The notes under the pieces were generated by a model that was given only the letters and a program-made list of their open reading frames with translations, had not been told where the DNA came from and made no database searches. A DNA stretch of 64,000 nt from Anaspis maculata (Eukaryota > Arthropoda > Insecta > Coleoptera > Scraptiidae). This document shows positions 24,001 through 33,821 of this stretch, in pieces (position 1 is the stretch's first letter; the number at the start of each line of letters is the position of its first letter). The stretch is taken from positions 14,284,892 to 14,348,891 of the forward strand of contig OX421964.1 of NCBI GenBank assembly GCA_949128115.1, in the 5' to 3' direction. Position numbers and translations under genes: made by a program.

Positions 24001-27000
24001 CCAGAAATTGACAAGAAAAATCAGGAAGTTTATGGCAAATAGTGTAAATGCGAAATAATTTCGGGACATAAATTGAAAATATTCTAAAAGCGTGAAGGGC
24101 GGTAGGTAGCAGGCCTGTTGCTTGTTAGGAGGGTGACTCAACGGGAGGCGTAGGTAGAAAAAAACTCTGGCGAAAGGCACATTCCAGTCGACACAGATGT
24201 GACTTTGGAAACCTGAGAATTTAAACCAAAACGCAGCGAAACAAACTTGGCGAGCGAAAAGCGACCTAAAAATTTAAAATGCGAAGTCGGATTGAAAGGG
24301 TTACATGATTTCTTTTAATCTGGGGGGCAGAACTAAATTGATTCAACAATAACCTAAAGGGATGATTCGGTAGAGCATATTGTACTTAAAGAGAAATGTT
24401 GACTTGAGAGATTTTAAATTAATGAGTTATAATTAAACAAAGTGAAATTGTAGCTGCAACAAAACAGTAATTAGTTAAACAACAAAAAAAAAAACTAATC
24501 ACTATTTGTTTTCTTTCGAAACGAAATTAATTCGGCGAGCCGAAATTGAACAAAGGATGTCCCAGGAACTACCTACGGAGGATGCACCACTTGAGCCGGG
24601 ACTGCAGCATAACAATGCAGATCCGACGACAGGAGAAAAAGGGGTTGACGACAGGGACGGAGTCAGTACAACGGCGGCGGATTCGAGGGAAATTGCGGCG
24701 ATTCTTTTGGAACTGTTACGACGGGCAGCGCACACAAATCAACCACCAAAATTTCCCAAATTTCACGCAGACGACCGTCAAATTCCACTGGTTTTTCTCT
24801 CAAAACTGGAGCGATATTTTGAAAACCAAAGTGTCAAAGAAGACGATAGAAAACTGAAAATCTCTCTCAAAGCGATGCAGGGAGCACCGAGACGTTGGGC
24901 GAACATATTTTTCCACGAGTGGAAAACGTACAGCGACTTCCGTAGCCAGTTTATCTCTCGTTATTGGCCGGAAAGCAAGCAACGAGGAATTCGAAAGCAG
25001 ATTCGAGATGGTGCATATGATTCCAAAAATGGCAATAATCTTTTCGACTATTTTGCTAAAATGGTGGAACTGGCCAGTTTTCTGACGACGTCAATTCCGG
25101 AAAAGTCGCTCGTGCAGGAATTGAGATATCACTTCCCAGTAAACGTCCAACAGCTATGGATTGTAAGCGGATGCGAATCCATATCGAAAACTGGAGCCTT
25201 ACTACAGAAGTTAGAAGATGCTGTGCAACATTCAAGAGATGTCATAACATCGGAAGTTGAACACCAGAGGGAGCCAACGAACTTCGATAGTCCGGAGGAG
25301 TCTATTTCTTCAGAACCATCTAGGAAGCGACGTCGACGACGTGGACGGACTCTCGCGAGGATCTAACTGAAAGTGGCCTAAGGATCGAGGACACCAGATC
25401 CAATTCACGTAAAGTTATGTTAATTAAATTTTATTAGACAATGGAACTTAGCGTCGTTGAATTTCAGATAAATCCTGGGGACTAGTGAGACTCGGGACAA
25501 CTCAGATCAACGTGGACAACTGAGAAGAATTTCGCCTAGAGGATCGAAGACACTGCGGAAATGAAGACTCAAGGAAAATTCGCGTAGTTTTAAATTTATT
25601 GCCTAGGGGTTTTATGTCTTATAGACTTTCCTCTCTGCAGGGGTTTCCCACTTAAGTAACTGGGGTTTTACTCTGCAGGCCAAAGCAAAAGGCTGTTCTT
25701 GTTTATAACTATAATCTGAAAATTTGTATTTTAAGCTGTTCAATTTAATTTAACGAAGTAGCCTAGAATAAGGGACGCGAGTGAACTTTTAGTTAGATAG
25801 CTCTAGACTAAAAGTTCAGGGGGGCCTCTGTGGCAGAACGGCTTAGAATGATAAAATAAAGGGGAATGAAATATTTGGGAATAAAATTAGATTTACGGGC
25901 GATAGGAAAGGAAAGAAATTGGGTTGAGGAATGCGAAATATATCGATTTTTGCCGGCCAGCATCGGAACCGGATGCAGGCAAAAGGTATCGACGTTTGTA
26001 GGCCAGAGGGTTGTGACGGGAGACGGGGTGTGGGGAAATAAGAGAGGTCCAAGAACAGGAGCGGGGAGATGGGATTCGAGTGGTAAGAGTCGAGCACGAC
26101 GGGTGTATTTTGCGGGAAGATAACTAATATTTTTGAAGAAGAATAAATTAAGAAAAGTGCTAAAACACTGTGATAGATTTGTAGTAAATCAGTGACGTGG
26201 AAGGAAAACCTTAAGGCAAGTCTGATTTCTATTGTAATCGAATGCGAATGGTTTAAATAAGGTTGAAGTAATTGTTTTGGTTTAAAAAAATGATAGTAGG
26301 TTTTGTTTGATCTTTTGAACAGCCATGATAAGCGTCAAGCCGATTTGAATTCTTTGTAATTGCTCTGAGCTTTTAAAATGCGGCCCCTTGTTTTCAGATA
26401 ACTACCTTCCAGATGCAAGAAAAAGGGTGAAACCTCAGCAACCCTTTTAAGAGATTTGGCTTCCGACAGAGCATGATTTTGTAGACTCTATTAGCTGAGA
26501 CAAGCACTAGCAGTATTTATGCAAATCAAATCTGGGCAAAATCTTGATTACGCGTTATGTTCCCTCATAGAATAAGATATGTAACCCTTTCGCGCGACAA
26601 AGAATTTAAAGGCATGAGGCCGAGTTTCCAAAGAGAAACCCCTTGAGTAATGCTAAGAAAATTCAGTGTCGTTTCGAAGCATTTCAAGATAAAAATGAAC
26701 GTGACATAAAATTTTGCAGGCTAATTAATTAGAGGCTCATTGCGATGACTTGTACTCCGTATTGTAAATTTGTGTAATGGTATTGAACCTGTATGAAACC
26801 GAGCTGCTGGATAAGTCTTCAAATTATAAACTATAGCACCAGCTGGATATAAAATCTATGGAATGTCAACACTCAAATTTTATGTAAATTATTTGATAAA
26901 TAATTGAAAAAAATGGCTATAAATTCGAAAGATCAAGACAAGACTCAGTGAACAACAATCTCTCTCTAAGTACAATGAAACAGTAAAGATTTCTTCTCGT

Positions 27001-28971
27001 GCCAGGGTGAATGGGCGAAAGGGAAGAAAGGGTTGAAACGAAAACTGGAAAAAGGATAAATGAATTAGGCAGGGAATTAAACTCAAGTGTACTAGGAAAT
27101 GGATTCACCCATAATTCTGAAAATTAGGAAGAATGAGAACGGAATTAATTTGCCAGGGTTGAACAAATTCATCGTAGGATTGCACACGGTATTAGGATGT
27201 ACTTTTCTTTCAGAAACCGAATGTAAACTGAATTAAACAATTCCGAACGCTAGCTGAATGTCAGCACGTCAGGAAATTATAAAATGAATAATTAAGGTGA
27301 ATTTAATTAAGTTGGCGATGATTGATTAATTTGTAATAAAGAAGAGGTGTGGTTAAATGACTTTGTTTATTTTTCAATATTTATTCAATTCATTCCCTTT
27401 AAAAAAGAACGTGAGGTTACTACTAGAGTAGGCTTGAGGTATTAGCACGACGTGAAGCTGAGGTAGATGTAATCGGGTTAAATAACTTAGGTAAAGGTAA
27501 AATAAAATCTACGGCACAACGAAATACGACTTAGGGTAATTAGACGCATCACAGCTTAATTAATTTAATGTAGAGAAGGAGATTTGTTACAGTACCAAAC
27601 AACTTTCTAAATAAGTAAACACTATAATCAAGACGGCTTTCTGCAATATTTGAGCAAGCTATGGAAAAAATGAGTTGCGTTGGTACGAATGGCACGTTGA
27701 CGACTTGTTCACTTGTTGGCAGCTAGCTGTCTTCATGTGCAATTTTCAATGTGACATTGTCACCGTCTCTGGAGTCCTGTACGCGAAAGTGAAAATTTTC
27801 GAGAATATGCGAGGAATTGTTAGTTTCCTTTGAGTGATTTGCAGTGTGGACGATAAGGGACTTTGTCTTCCATGGTTGGTGGGTCTTCGCCAAGGCTATT
27901 AGGTTTTGCCGGCCACTGAGAAAATTATGCCGAAAGTCCGTGATGCCGTGAAGAAATGAAATGTAAAAAGCAAAAACCCACTGCCCAAAAGAAAACTTAT
28001 TCTTTAGATGTACAATATGGATAGTATGACAATAATTTATGGAGTTGAACTGTACGGAGACGAGACAATTTGGGCGTGAGTAGGTAGTTACACGTGTTGT
28101 CTGCCAGCATATGTGTCTTCATACCTTGCTTGCTGTTGCAGTAGATATAATAGGTAGAGCTAGAGCTAGAGTAGGTACCCAGTACTCACTACTCCAGTGA
28201 TGTGCATCAGAAGATGTAGTCTTTTGGGCGGTGTAGTATTCTGCCGATCTTCGACATCATTCGTTAGTAGCCGCCAAAAACCCAACCACCTTGGCGGAGA
28301 CCCACCAACCAGTAAATACAATGTCCCTTATCGTCCACACTGCAAAGCACTCCAAAAAACTCACGATTCCTGGCGTATGCTAAAAAAAATTCACTTTCGC
28401 GTACATGATACCTCGACACGGTGACAAAGTGTCACATCAAAAATTGCACGCGTAGACAACTGGCTGGCATCCCTTTGTCATTGTATCATTTCTACCAACA
28501 CAACACATTTTTTCCATAGCTTGCTCTAATGCAGAATGCCGTGAAATTGATTACACTTATTATTTCAACTTTTTTCCAGTGCTACATGAAATGCATCATG
28601 TCAGAAGCAAAATGGGCTAGTATTTTTCAAATAGTACTGTTTTTTTCGAACTATTCTAAAGCACATTTTTAGATGAGTCCCGATGGAGAAATTCGGTACG
28701 ATTTTATTGAAAAAACTGCTCATCCCCAACTGCAAAAGCTTTTGATGGCAGACGTGAATAAATGCCGAGTCATTGATGGTAAATAACTGGCCCGATAGTA
28801 AAACTTCAAAATACGTTCTTACGTCTTCAAATTTCAGATGGAGCTGACTTGTGTGAAAAAGCGTACAATTTCAACAAATGCATGCACGATGCTGATAGCG
28901 AGGTAGCTACCAAGTTGAACAATATGGTTAAGCTTCGGTTCCTGGGGCTAAAGCTAGTTAAATTTGATTGA
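21031..28971 (+). CDS. odorant-binding protein (PBP/GOBP family), six exons
   Basis: Secreted carrier of small hydrophobic ligands. Joining 21031-21084, 21140-21218, 21602-21648, 28580-28615, 28673-28778 and 28838-28971 gives 456 nt and 151 residues. A signal peptide MWLKIVGLAALLVAVNG leads, then the six-cysteine pattern C1-X24-C2-X3-C3-X37-C4-X9-C5-X8-C6, which is the classic OBP spacing. Key pieces are LHMLCIKEAG (C1), CYMKC (C2-C3), VNKCR (C4), DLCEKAYNFNKC (C5-C6). All introns except intron 4 are GT-AG; intron 4 needs a GC donor. Intron 3 now holds a full LTR retrotransposon and a foldback. The last 13 residues or so lie in a small foldback repeat. The family call is firm; whether the gene still splices correctly is open. 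Confidence 0.82.
21140..21218 (+). CDS. OBP exon 2 (first cysteine)
   Basis: The acceptor TTTCGATAG keeps phase 0 and gives VKIPEDLQEVMDVLHMLCIK. A nearer acceptor (CCCAG at about 21152) would hit a stop in the frame set by exon 1, so this one is preferred. The donor is GTAACT. Confidence 0.8.
21480..21592 (-). mobile_element. possible tRNA-derived SINE, minus strand
   Basis: On the minus strand there is a box A-like TAGTTCAGTGCTAGTCGG and, about 60 nt later, a box B GGTTCAAATCC. There is no proper cloverleaf. It is in intron 2 of the OBP gene. It was not found elsewhere in the window, so this is weaker than the repeated SINE pair. Confidence 0.45.
21602..21648 (+). CDS. OBP exon 3
   Basis: Short exon after TTAATTCCAG: phase 1 entry, encoding DQHKSYQIADKDPKIM between C1 and C2. 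Both its phase and its length fit the gap exactly. The donor GTGTGT at 21649 is only 8 bp from the retrotransposon insertion at 21657. Confidence 0.75.
21657..23419 (+). repeat. left LTR of the gag-only element
   Basis: 1763 bp, TG..CA ends. Same length as the right LTR (25829-27591), constant offset 4172, no difference seen by eye. Short antisense frames in it recur identically in the other LTR simply because the LTRs are copies. Confidence 0.9.
23422..23440 (+). promoter_or_regulatory. primer binding site, tRNA-His
   Basis: TGGTGCCGTGACCAGGATT starts 2 nt after the LTR. It is complementary to the 3' end of animal tRNA-His, which ends CACGGCACCA. Confidence 0.8.
24557..25366 (+). CDS. gag: Gag-like protein of the LTR element (269 aa)
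   Basis: Structural protein expected to form the particle that packages element RNA. The first ATG is at 24557. The pattern PPKFPKFHADD, FLSKLERYF, then LKAMQGAPRRWANI, a W..F...F block (WKTYSDFRSQFISRYW) and a leucine-rich helix follow the retrotransposon gag (Retrotrans_gag) layout. There is no CCHC zinc knuckle. The C-terminus is a run of arginines and lysines (RKRRRRRGR), which may bind RNA in its place. A noncoding leader lies upstream (23441-24556), and 460 bp without a gene lie downstream before the purine tract. It is the only gene of the element and is intact. Confidence 0.75.
   Translation: MSQELPTEDAPLEPGLQHNNADPTTGEKGVDDRDGVSTTAADSREIAAILLELLRRAAHTNQPPKFPKFHADDRQIPLVFLSKLERYFENQSVKEDDRKLKISLKAMQGAPRRWANIFFHEWKTYSDFRSQFISRYWPESKQRGIRKQIRDGAYDSKNGNNLFDYFAKMVELASFLTTSIPEKSLVQELRYHFPVNVQQLWIVSGCESISKTGALLQKLEDAVQHSRDVITSEVEHQREPTNFDSPEESISSEPSRKRRRRRGRTLARI
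25812..25828 (+). promoter_or_regulatory. polypurine tract
   Basis: AAGTTCAGGGGGGCCTC ends directly at the right LTR. It is the expected plus-strand primer site, slightly interrupted by pyrimidines. Confidence 0.6.
25829..27591 (+). repeat. right LTR of the gag-only element
   Basis: 1763 bp, starts TGTGGCAG and ends TTGTTACA. It is followed by the GTAC target copy. Confidence 0.9.
27640..28535. mobile_element. foldback element in OBP intron 3 (about 0.9 kb)
   Basis: The left end GAGCAAGCTATGGAAAAAAT is mirrored at 28510-28530. Inverted blocks GACGATAAGGGACTTTGTC/..TTATCGTCC and GGTGGGTCTTCGCCAAGG/..TTGGCGGAGACCCACC run inward, giving arms of about 300 bp. A related solo arm sits in intron 3 of the receptor gene (about 10900-11270). 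Confidence 0.7.
28580..28615 (+). CDS. OBP exon 4 (second and third cysteines)
   Basis: The acceptor is ACTTTTTTCCAG. It encodes CYMKCIMSEAKW with the C-X3-C motif. To stay in phase with exon 5 it must end before GCTAGT at 28616, a GC donor. The next GT (28620) breaks the frame, and the following one (28634) would leave a 39-bp intron. Confidence 0.65.
28673..28778 (+). CDS. OBP exon 5 (fourth cysteine)
   Basis: Encodes MSPDGEIRYDFIEK through VNKCRVID. The MSPDG segment after C3 and the C4 position match the family. The acceptor is CATTTTTAG and the donor GTAAAT at 28779. Confidence 0.82.
28838..28971 (+). CDS. OBP exon 6 (fifth and sixth cysteines, stop)
   Basis: After AAATTTCAG: DGADLCEKAYNFNKCMHDAD, then SEVATKLNNMV and a basic, leucine-rich tail to TGA. 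The tail from about 28931 overlaps a small foldback repeat, so the ancestral C-terminus was probably shorter. Confidence 0.82.
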
Positions 28972-29085
28972 AAGGAATCAAATCTTCATCAGCGTCGGTG
29001 AGGTCATGTATTGATTCATAAAGAGGGCGTGGTTGAGCCGGTGATTGAACATTTGATCCAAGAACCAGGAACCGAAGGCTAGTTG
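28931..29085. mobile_element. small foldback overlapping the OBP C-terminus
   Basis: CTTCGGTTCCTGG at about 28932 is mirrored by CCAGGAACCGAAG at about 29067, with AAATTTGATTGA/..TTGATC-type partial inner pairing. Only the 13-bp tip is exact. Confidence 0.6.
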
Positions 29086-29244
29086 ATAAAGATAAGAATG
29101 TCATAATGTGCGGTTTTTTTTCAGAACTGGTTTTTAGTTTGATCCCTTATAGGTGCCTACAGGAATCATGTATTCCCAACCAATTAATCCAAAATAGATA
29201 TTATACCGCAAGCTTATTACTGATCAATGGACATACTATATTTA

Positions 29245-29250
29245 AATAAA
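29245..29250 (+). promoter_or_regulatory. polyadenylation signal of the OBP gene
   Basis: AATAAA about 275 bp after the stop, the first good one downstream. Confidence 0.5.
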
Positions 29251-29798
29251 ATACACTAGGGACTTTATTTTGTTTTTCATTCTGACCGGAGTCCATCCCA
29301 GCTAAACTGGAATTTTTCTAAGGTTTCTTTTTGAAACCCCTTGGATGATTTGACTGTATATTTCAAAATGATCATCCTGTTTTGCTGTTTTCCCCTGTTC
29401 TCACGTGGAAGTGTCGTCCAAGTGATGTACTTTCAAGGGCTGCCCCAACATCTTCATTCCTACTTTGCCAAAGATCAACTGCACAACTCTCGGCGCAACT
29501 GCTAAGAAATTAGGTGACTTGGTCAGGTTTATGGTAAAAAGCTACGAGACAAAGTGTTGCACACCAATAGAAGGACGATGATTTGGACAACTTGCAGCCC
29601 ATTTCAATGTGTCGAAGTAAAATACCGATTATTTCAAATGGTGCTTCTCTTCGAACTTGAGCAAAGTGAATCTTCTTCGCCTGCATTTGATTGACAAGCC
29701 GGAGCTTGACACAGGTCTTCAAACAGTCGCCATTTCTCCGACAGAAATTATGGACCAGGTCCGCATCATGATCTCTGCGGGACCTCTGGGAGATTTAT
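29251..29798. other. intergenic, no gene seen
   Basis: No repeat partner in the window and no frame with a recognisable domain. It ends in AGATTTAT, the target site of the next element. Confidence 0.5.
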
Positions 29799-30145
29799 TA
29801 GTGTTTCGGACGAGACGAGAAAAATCTCGATCTCGTCTCGATCTCGTCGAGATCGAGATCACTTGTAACCTTCAAGGTCGAGAACGAGATCTATCATGTC
29901 GAGATCTCGGTCGAGATCTCGATAAACCCAAGAGCGCCATCTATAAATAAACTGCGCACCAATTGAAGTGGGCCACCCAAAAATGTCATTCGCATTCAAG
30001 GTGTCATAACTCTTGATGAGTGAACTATTTTGAATAATTTTTTATTTACTGATCAGATCACGTAGTAAACTACAACTTGTCATAGGCCATTTTTGGTGCA
30101 GGTCTTTCGTACTAATTATACACGAACACGGCGCTCAATCAGGTA

Positions 30146-30891
30146 CAGGGTGTTCACGATAAAATTAACCCCCCTCCAGGAGATTCCTCTTCAAGATTTT
30201 TCAAAGAACTAAAAACTTTTTCTCCGCGATTTTTCCCAGGGACCTTAAGTCGATCCTCTAAAAGTTTCTAATTGGTATCGTATACAGGGTGTGATATGTA
30301 ACTTTTTTATTTTAAATGCAACACCCTATATTTTATTTCACTATTTGGTGGAGCTTTTTTTTTTCTGATCACAAATATATATGAAACTTACCATTTATTT
30401 TGACAAGTAAGTTGTCGAAAAAAAAAAAAATAGGTAGTCAAATAATTTTGTTTCACGGCAAGATGCCTTTGGTTTCTACAGCTCACTTGAAATAAAGTTA
30501 GAATTTTGTTTGCAGAATTCAACTCTGCATGGATGAATGGTGTAATTCGTTCCTAATACCGAGTGTCGCGTAATTTTCAATTTTTAATTTATATTTGACT
30601 ACCTATTTTATTATTTTTTGACAGCTTCCTTGTCAAAATAAATCATAAATGTTATATATCTTTGTTATCAGGAAGAAAGGCTCCATCAAATGGCGTAATA
30701 AAATATAGGGTGTTGCATTTGAAATAAGAAAGTTACATGTCACACCCTGTATGCGGTACCAACTGAAAACTTTTGGACGATCGATTCAAGATCCCTGGGA
30801 AAAATCGTTGAAGAAAAAGTTTTTAGTTTTTCAAAATATTTCAAAGGTGAATCTCCTAGAGGGGGGGGTGAATTTTATCGTGAACACCCTG
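30146..30891. mobile_element. nested MITE (746 bp) in the hAT-like element
   Basis: TA at 30144-30145 and 30892-30893. Tips are CAGGGTGTTCACGATAAAAT and its near complement. The related sequence at about 38455 reads CTCAATCAGGTACTGCAAAA with a single TA and no insert, so it is an empty site that confirms the ends. Confidence 0.85.
30285..30749. mobile_element. innermost nested MITE (465 bp)
   Basis: TA-flanked, tips CAGGGTGTGATATGTAAC and GTTACATGTCACACCCTG. It sits in the loop of the 746-bp MITE, which itself sits in the hAT-like element: three layers. Confidence 0.8.
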
Positions 30892-31540
30892 TACTTCAAA
30901 AATTGAAAAGTTTGAATAGCCTTCTATCCACAAAAAATGGTTTTTGTTTTTTTCTCAAGTGTTTCAGGGGAGATATGTTCCCATACCTCGAGACGGTTTT
31001 TGAAATTTTGGGTCTATCGCCTCCAATAACAGGGTGATCTCAAATATGTAACCTTTTGATTCCGCGGTAATAACTTTATCCGTTATTGACCGATTTTGGA
31101 AAATGAGAGCTCCTGATTAAGCTAAAGGTACAGGTTAGAAGGATCAAGAATTGGAATTGACTTTGGATAGTATAAATTCTGGAAAAGGGAATGGATCAAA
31201 AGTGACTCAAATGACAAGCTTCCTAGAAATATGGTTTAAGGATGGTATTAAACAAAAATCAATTTGTCTTCAAACAAACCTTCTTGTTTTATCTTTTTTT
31301 AATAATCTCGTCGAGATCTAGGCGAGATCGAGATCTTATACTCGAGATTCTCGGAAAATCGAGACGAGATCGTTACTTTCGAGATTTTCCGAGATCGAGA
31401 TCATCAAAATCTCGTCTCGTCTCATCTCGTCCGAAACACTAAGATTTATCCTGCTCAAACCCGATTATTTGTGCGGCAGAATCGTTTCGAACACCAAACA
31501 GCAAAATATTGATGTTGAGTGACTGGGTTGCCACGTTGAC

Positions 31541-31671
31541 TGGGTAGTATTAATAAAAAATAAGCATAAGCATTTGCTTAGATTTTTGAGGAGTTGCTAA
31601 GCAGACTTTCCCTAGCAACGCCTATGAAATCCAAGCAAATGCTTATGCTTATTTTTTATTAATAATACCCA
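31541..31671. mobile_element. 131-bp hairpin MITE, GCATAAGC family, copy 1
   Basis: TGGGTAGTATTAAT and ATTAATAATACCCA bracket a stem ATAAGCATAAGCATTTGCTT and its complement. Four more copies lie at 41018, 58431, 59701 and 60208. Confidence 0.85.
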
Positions 31672-32574
31672 CTTTCCCGACGTTCACGTGGCAACCCGGT
31701 TCTGCTTTTGGCGCGCTCATTCACTCGATTTGAACAAATGGACTGTGATGAGCTGAATTTCTATTTCCTTTCTTGATGCCAAAGATTTTATAAATATTTT
31801 TTCAACTGAACCGTAACTATTTTATTCACTCAGGCATCGGGTCTAGGGCAATATAATCTTATTTTGTAAATTTGTGCAAGACACTAGGTTGTTCGAAAAA
31901 AGGACTTACCAATGGCTGATGACCCTTGGCTCCTGGTTGCGGTGTTGAAAGGGGATGCACAGCCTACCGCAAGTAGAAAAGTTTTTGATCATACGGTAGT
32001 TGAAGAGTATACAGAACAAATCCAAGTTTTCTTGTATACGAGTCCAATCAGCCGATAAAACGTTTTGAAAATATTATCGTGACGTCACTTGGGAAGATGT
32101 TTTCACCTAGATTTTCACCTACCACGTTCCCATGGTCTTGTTATTGCTGTTGTCGTTTTGACAAACGTCATTGTCTTCAAACAATCAGTAATAATTATGG
32201 CAGCAGGGTTGAAACCGTCGTCGTCTCATCGGCAACGGAATCAGGTACAGGTATGTCCGTGAGTAGCTATAAGTAGCCGGTGAAAATTTGCCCCTATGAC
32301 GTAATTGTCGTTCTCAATTATAACCGCCCCGCCCGCCACGAGATAAGTAAATTCACAAGACCCTATGCAATCGTTCTAGTTTTTTCAACTCTTTCATGTG
32401 AGACCAACTTGTATTTTGTGTTATGGTCTCCTTTAACTGGCGAGTCTAGACAAAATTAAGGAATTTGAGTCAAAAAAGCAACTTCTCATCTGGTGGTTTG
32501 AAGAGAAGAAGGAAACTTGAAACCTTTAAATTTTTGAGTTTTTGACCTTTCCTACTTTTGACCTTTTGTACCTA
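31672..32574. other. no gene identified
   Basis: Open frames of about 65 codons lack any domain signature or flanking splice sites. No internal repeat is obvious. Confidence 0.4.
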
Positions 32575-33118
32575 ATGGCGTAGCCCTAGAGAAGGGCGTA
32601 GCGTGTAGTAGACCGCTCCAGTCCGGTGATAACTTGACTGCAGCAACATTGGCCGCTGCCAAGAGTTGGATGGGTGACCTACTAGGCGTCTTTCATCTGA
32701 TTCGAAGCCGGTCTGGAACTCCTCCTCAGGTGGTCTTAGGCAAACCCCCCGAGTAAACATGCCTCAGCCGGCGGTACGGCAATGTGTAGAGGATAACCGG
32801 CAGCATGGTCGGGAGGCAGACGAAGTCAAGAACACCGGCGCAGGGAGCGTGGATGTTTCGGACATCCGTACCTGCGGTTCGGGGGTGAAAGAAGGAGTCA
32901 AGGTCAACCGAGCGCTTGTCGGCCCCAGTGCTTGGATGGACCGACCATCAAACATCCAGGCACCACATTGCGGCTCGGTGAATCCTGCTGGTCTGGGAGA
33001 GGGGTACAATGGGTCCAATAATGAGGCCTACGTGCCAGATGAAACTGTGTTCCACCGACTCCCCAAAATGGAATCCAGAATCCAGAACACCTCAAATAAA
33101 AGATCCGTGAAAGAATAA
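32575..33118 (+). mobile_element. 5S rRNA-like unit with a short downstream frame
   Basis: AGTCCGGTGATAACTTGAC, then GCAACATTGG and AGTTGGATGGGTGACC, follow the order and spacing of the internal promoter half of 5S rRNA. It is too diverged to be a functional 5S gene. A 119-codon frame (32759-33118) follows with no known domain. It may be a 5S-derived SINE or the head of a truncated non-LTR element; only one copy is in the window. Confidence 0.45.
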
Positions 33119-33586
33119 GTGCTCGACTAGTTTTCACTAGATCGCAGCCGACCCAAATCTCAAAAGATATTTTTTTCTGGGCAGACTTTGGGTGTGCTGA
33201 AGAAATTGAATGATGTTCCCTTGTAGCATTTTTTCTGTAGTTTCTGAACCTAATATTGGTTTTTACAAAAAAACATTTAAAAAGATGACTTTTCTAACAA
33301 ACACTTAGAAAATAAAAAAAAAAATGAGTCCGACCCTGAAACTTCCAAACTACTCCATTGTGCGATGTATCAACTATCATTAGAAGAATATACCTATCAA
33401 ATTTTATTCGAATCCATCAAGCCATTCGAAAGATATAGCTGATCAAAACATTCGACAAAATACATGATTCACCCTGTGACTCCGAAACAAAAAGCGATAG
33501 AAAAATGTCAAAGCCTGATCCTAATTCGCCTAAAAAAACTGGACCTACCCTTAAGCTATGTCGGTTTCCTCATGCAACACCCTGTA
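33119..33586. other. no gene; MITE scraps
   Basis: Isolated tips such as TTCACCCTGTG (about 33470) and AACACCCTGTA (about 33575) without clear partners. The second abuts the start of the segmental duplication. Confidence 0.45.
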
Positions 33587-33821
33587 TAGGTTTTCAATGT
33601 TTTCATCATATTTTTACGAGATCTACCCATGCATAGTTGAATTCTTTGCTATCATCGCTGAAACACCCTGTATAGATAATTGACGCTTACGACATAACAA
33701 TGCACTTACTTTATAACTTTGACCTTCGGCTCTAATTTTCAAAGATGGCAACTTGACTCGAGTTTTGGTGACCGCACGAAAGTCTTGACATTGTCATTGT
33801 TTCGCGGAGGTCTGAATTATA

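Larger units (their letters stand above)
21657..27591 (+). mobile_element. gag-only LTR retrotransposon (5935 bp)
   Basis: Two 1763-bp direct repeats start TGTGGCAGAACGG and end GATTTGTTACA, flanked by a 4-bp target duplication GTAC (21653-21656 and 27592-27595). Internally there is a tRNA-His-type primer site, a 1.1-kb leader, one gag-like gene, and a purine tract before the right LTR. There is no protease, reverse transcriptase or integrase. The LTRs looked identical and without indels wherever I compared them, so the insertion is recent. It must borrow pol from a related element. In plants such gag-only elements are called TR-GAG. Confidence 0.9.
29799..31441. mobile_element. hAT-like non-autonomous element (1643 bp)
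   Basis: An exact 8-bp target duplication AGATTTAT lies at 29791-29798 and 31442-31449. Termini are TAGTGTTTCGGACGAGA and its complement. Both characters fit the hAT superfamily. The subterminal regions are packed with CGAGATCTCG-type palindromes. There is no transposase. Its interior is shared with 38340-38790 and 57775-58200, and it contains two nested mariner-type MITEs. Confidence 0.85.

Noticed and set aside
32079..32276. 65-codon frame between the hairpin MITE and the 5S-like unit
   Set aside because: No domain, no splice context, no conservation visible within the window.
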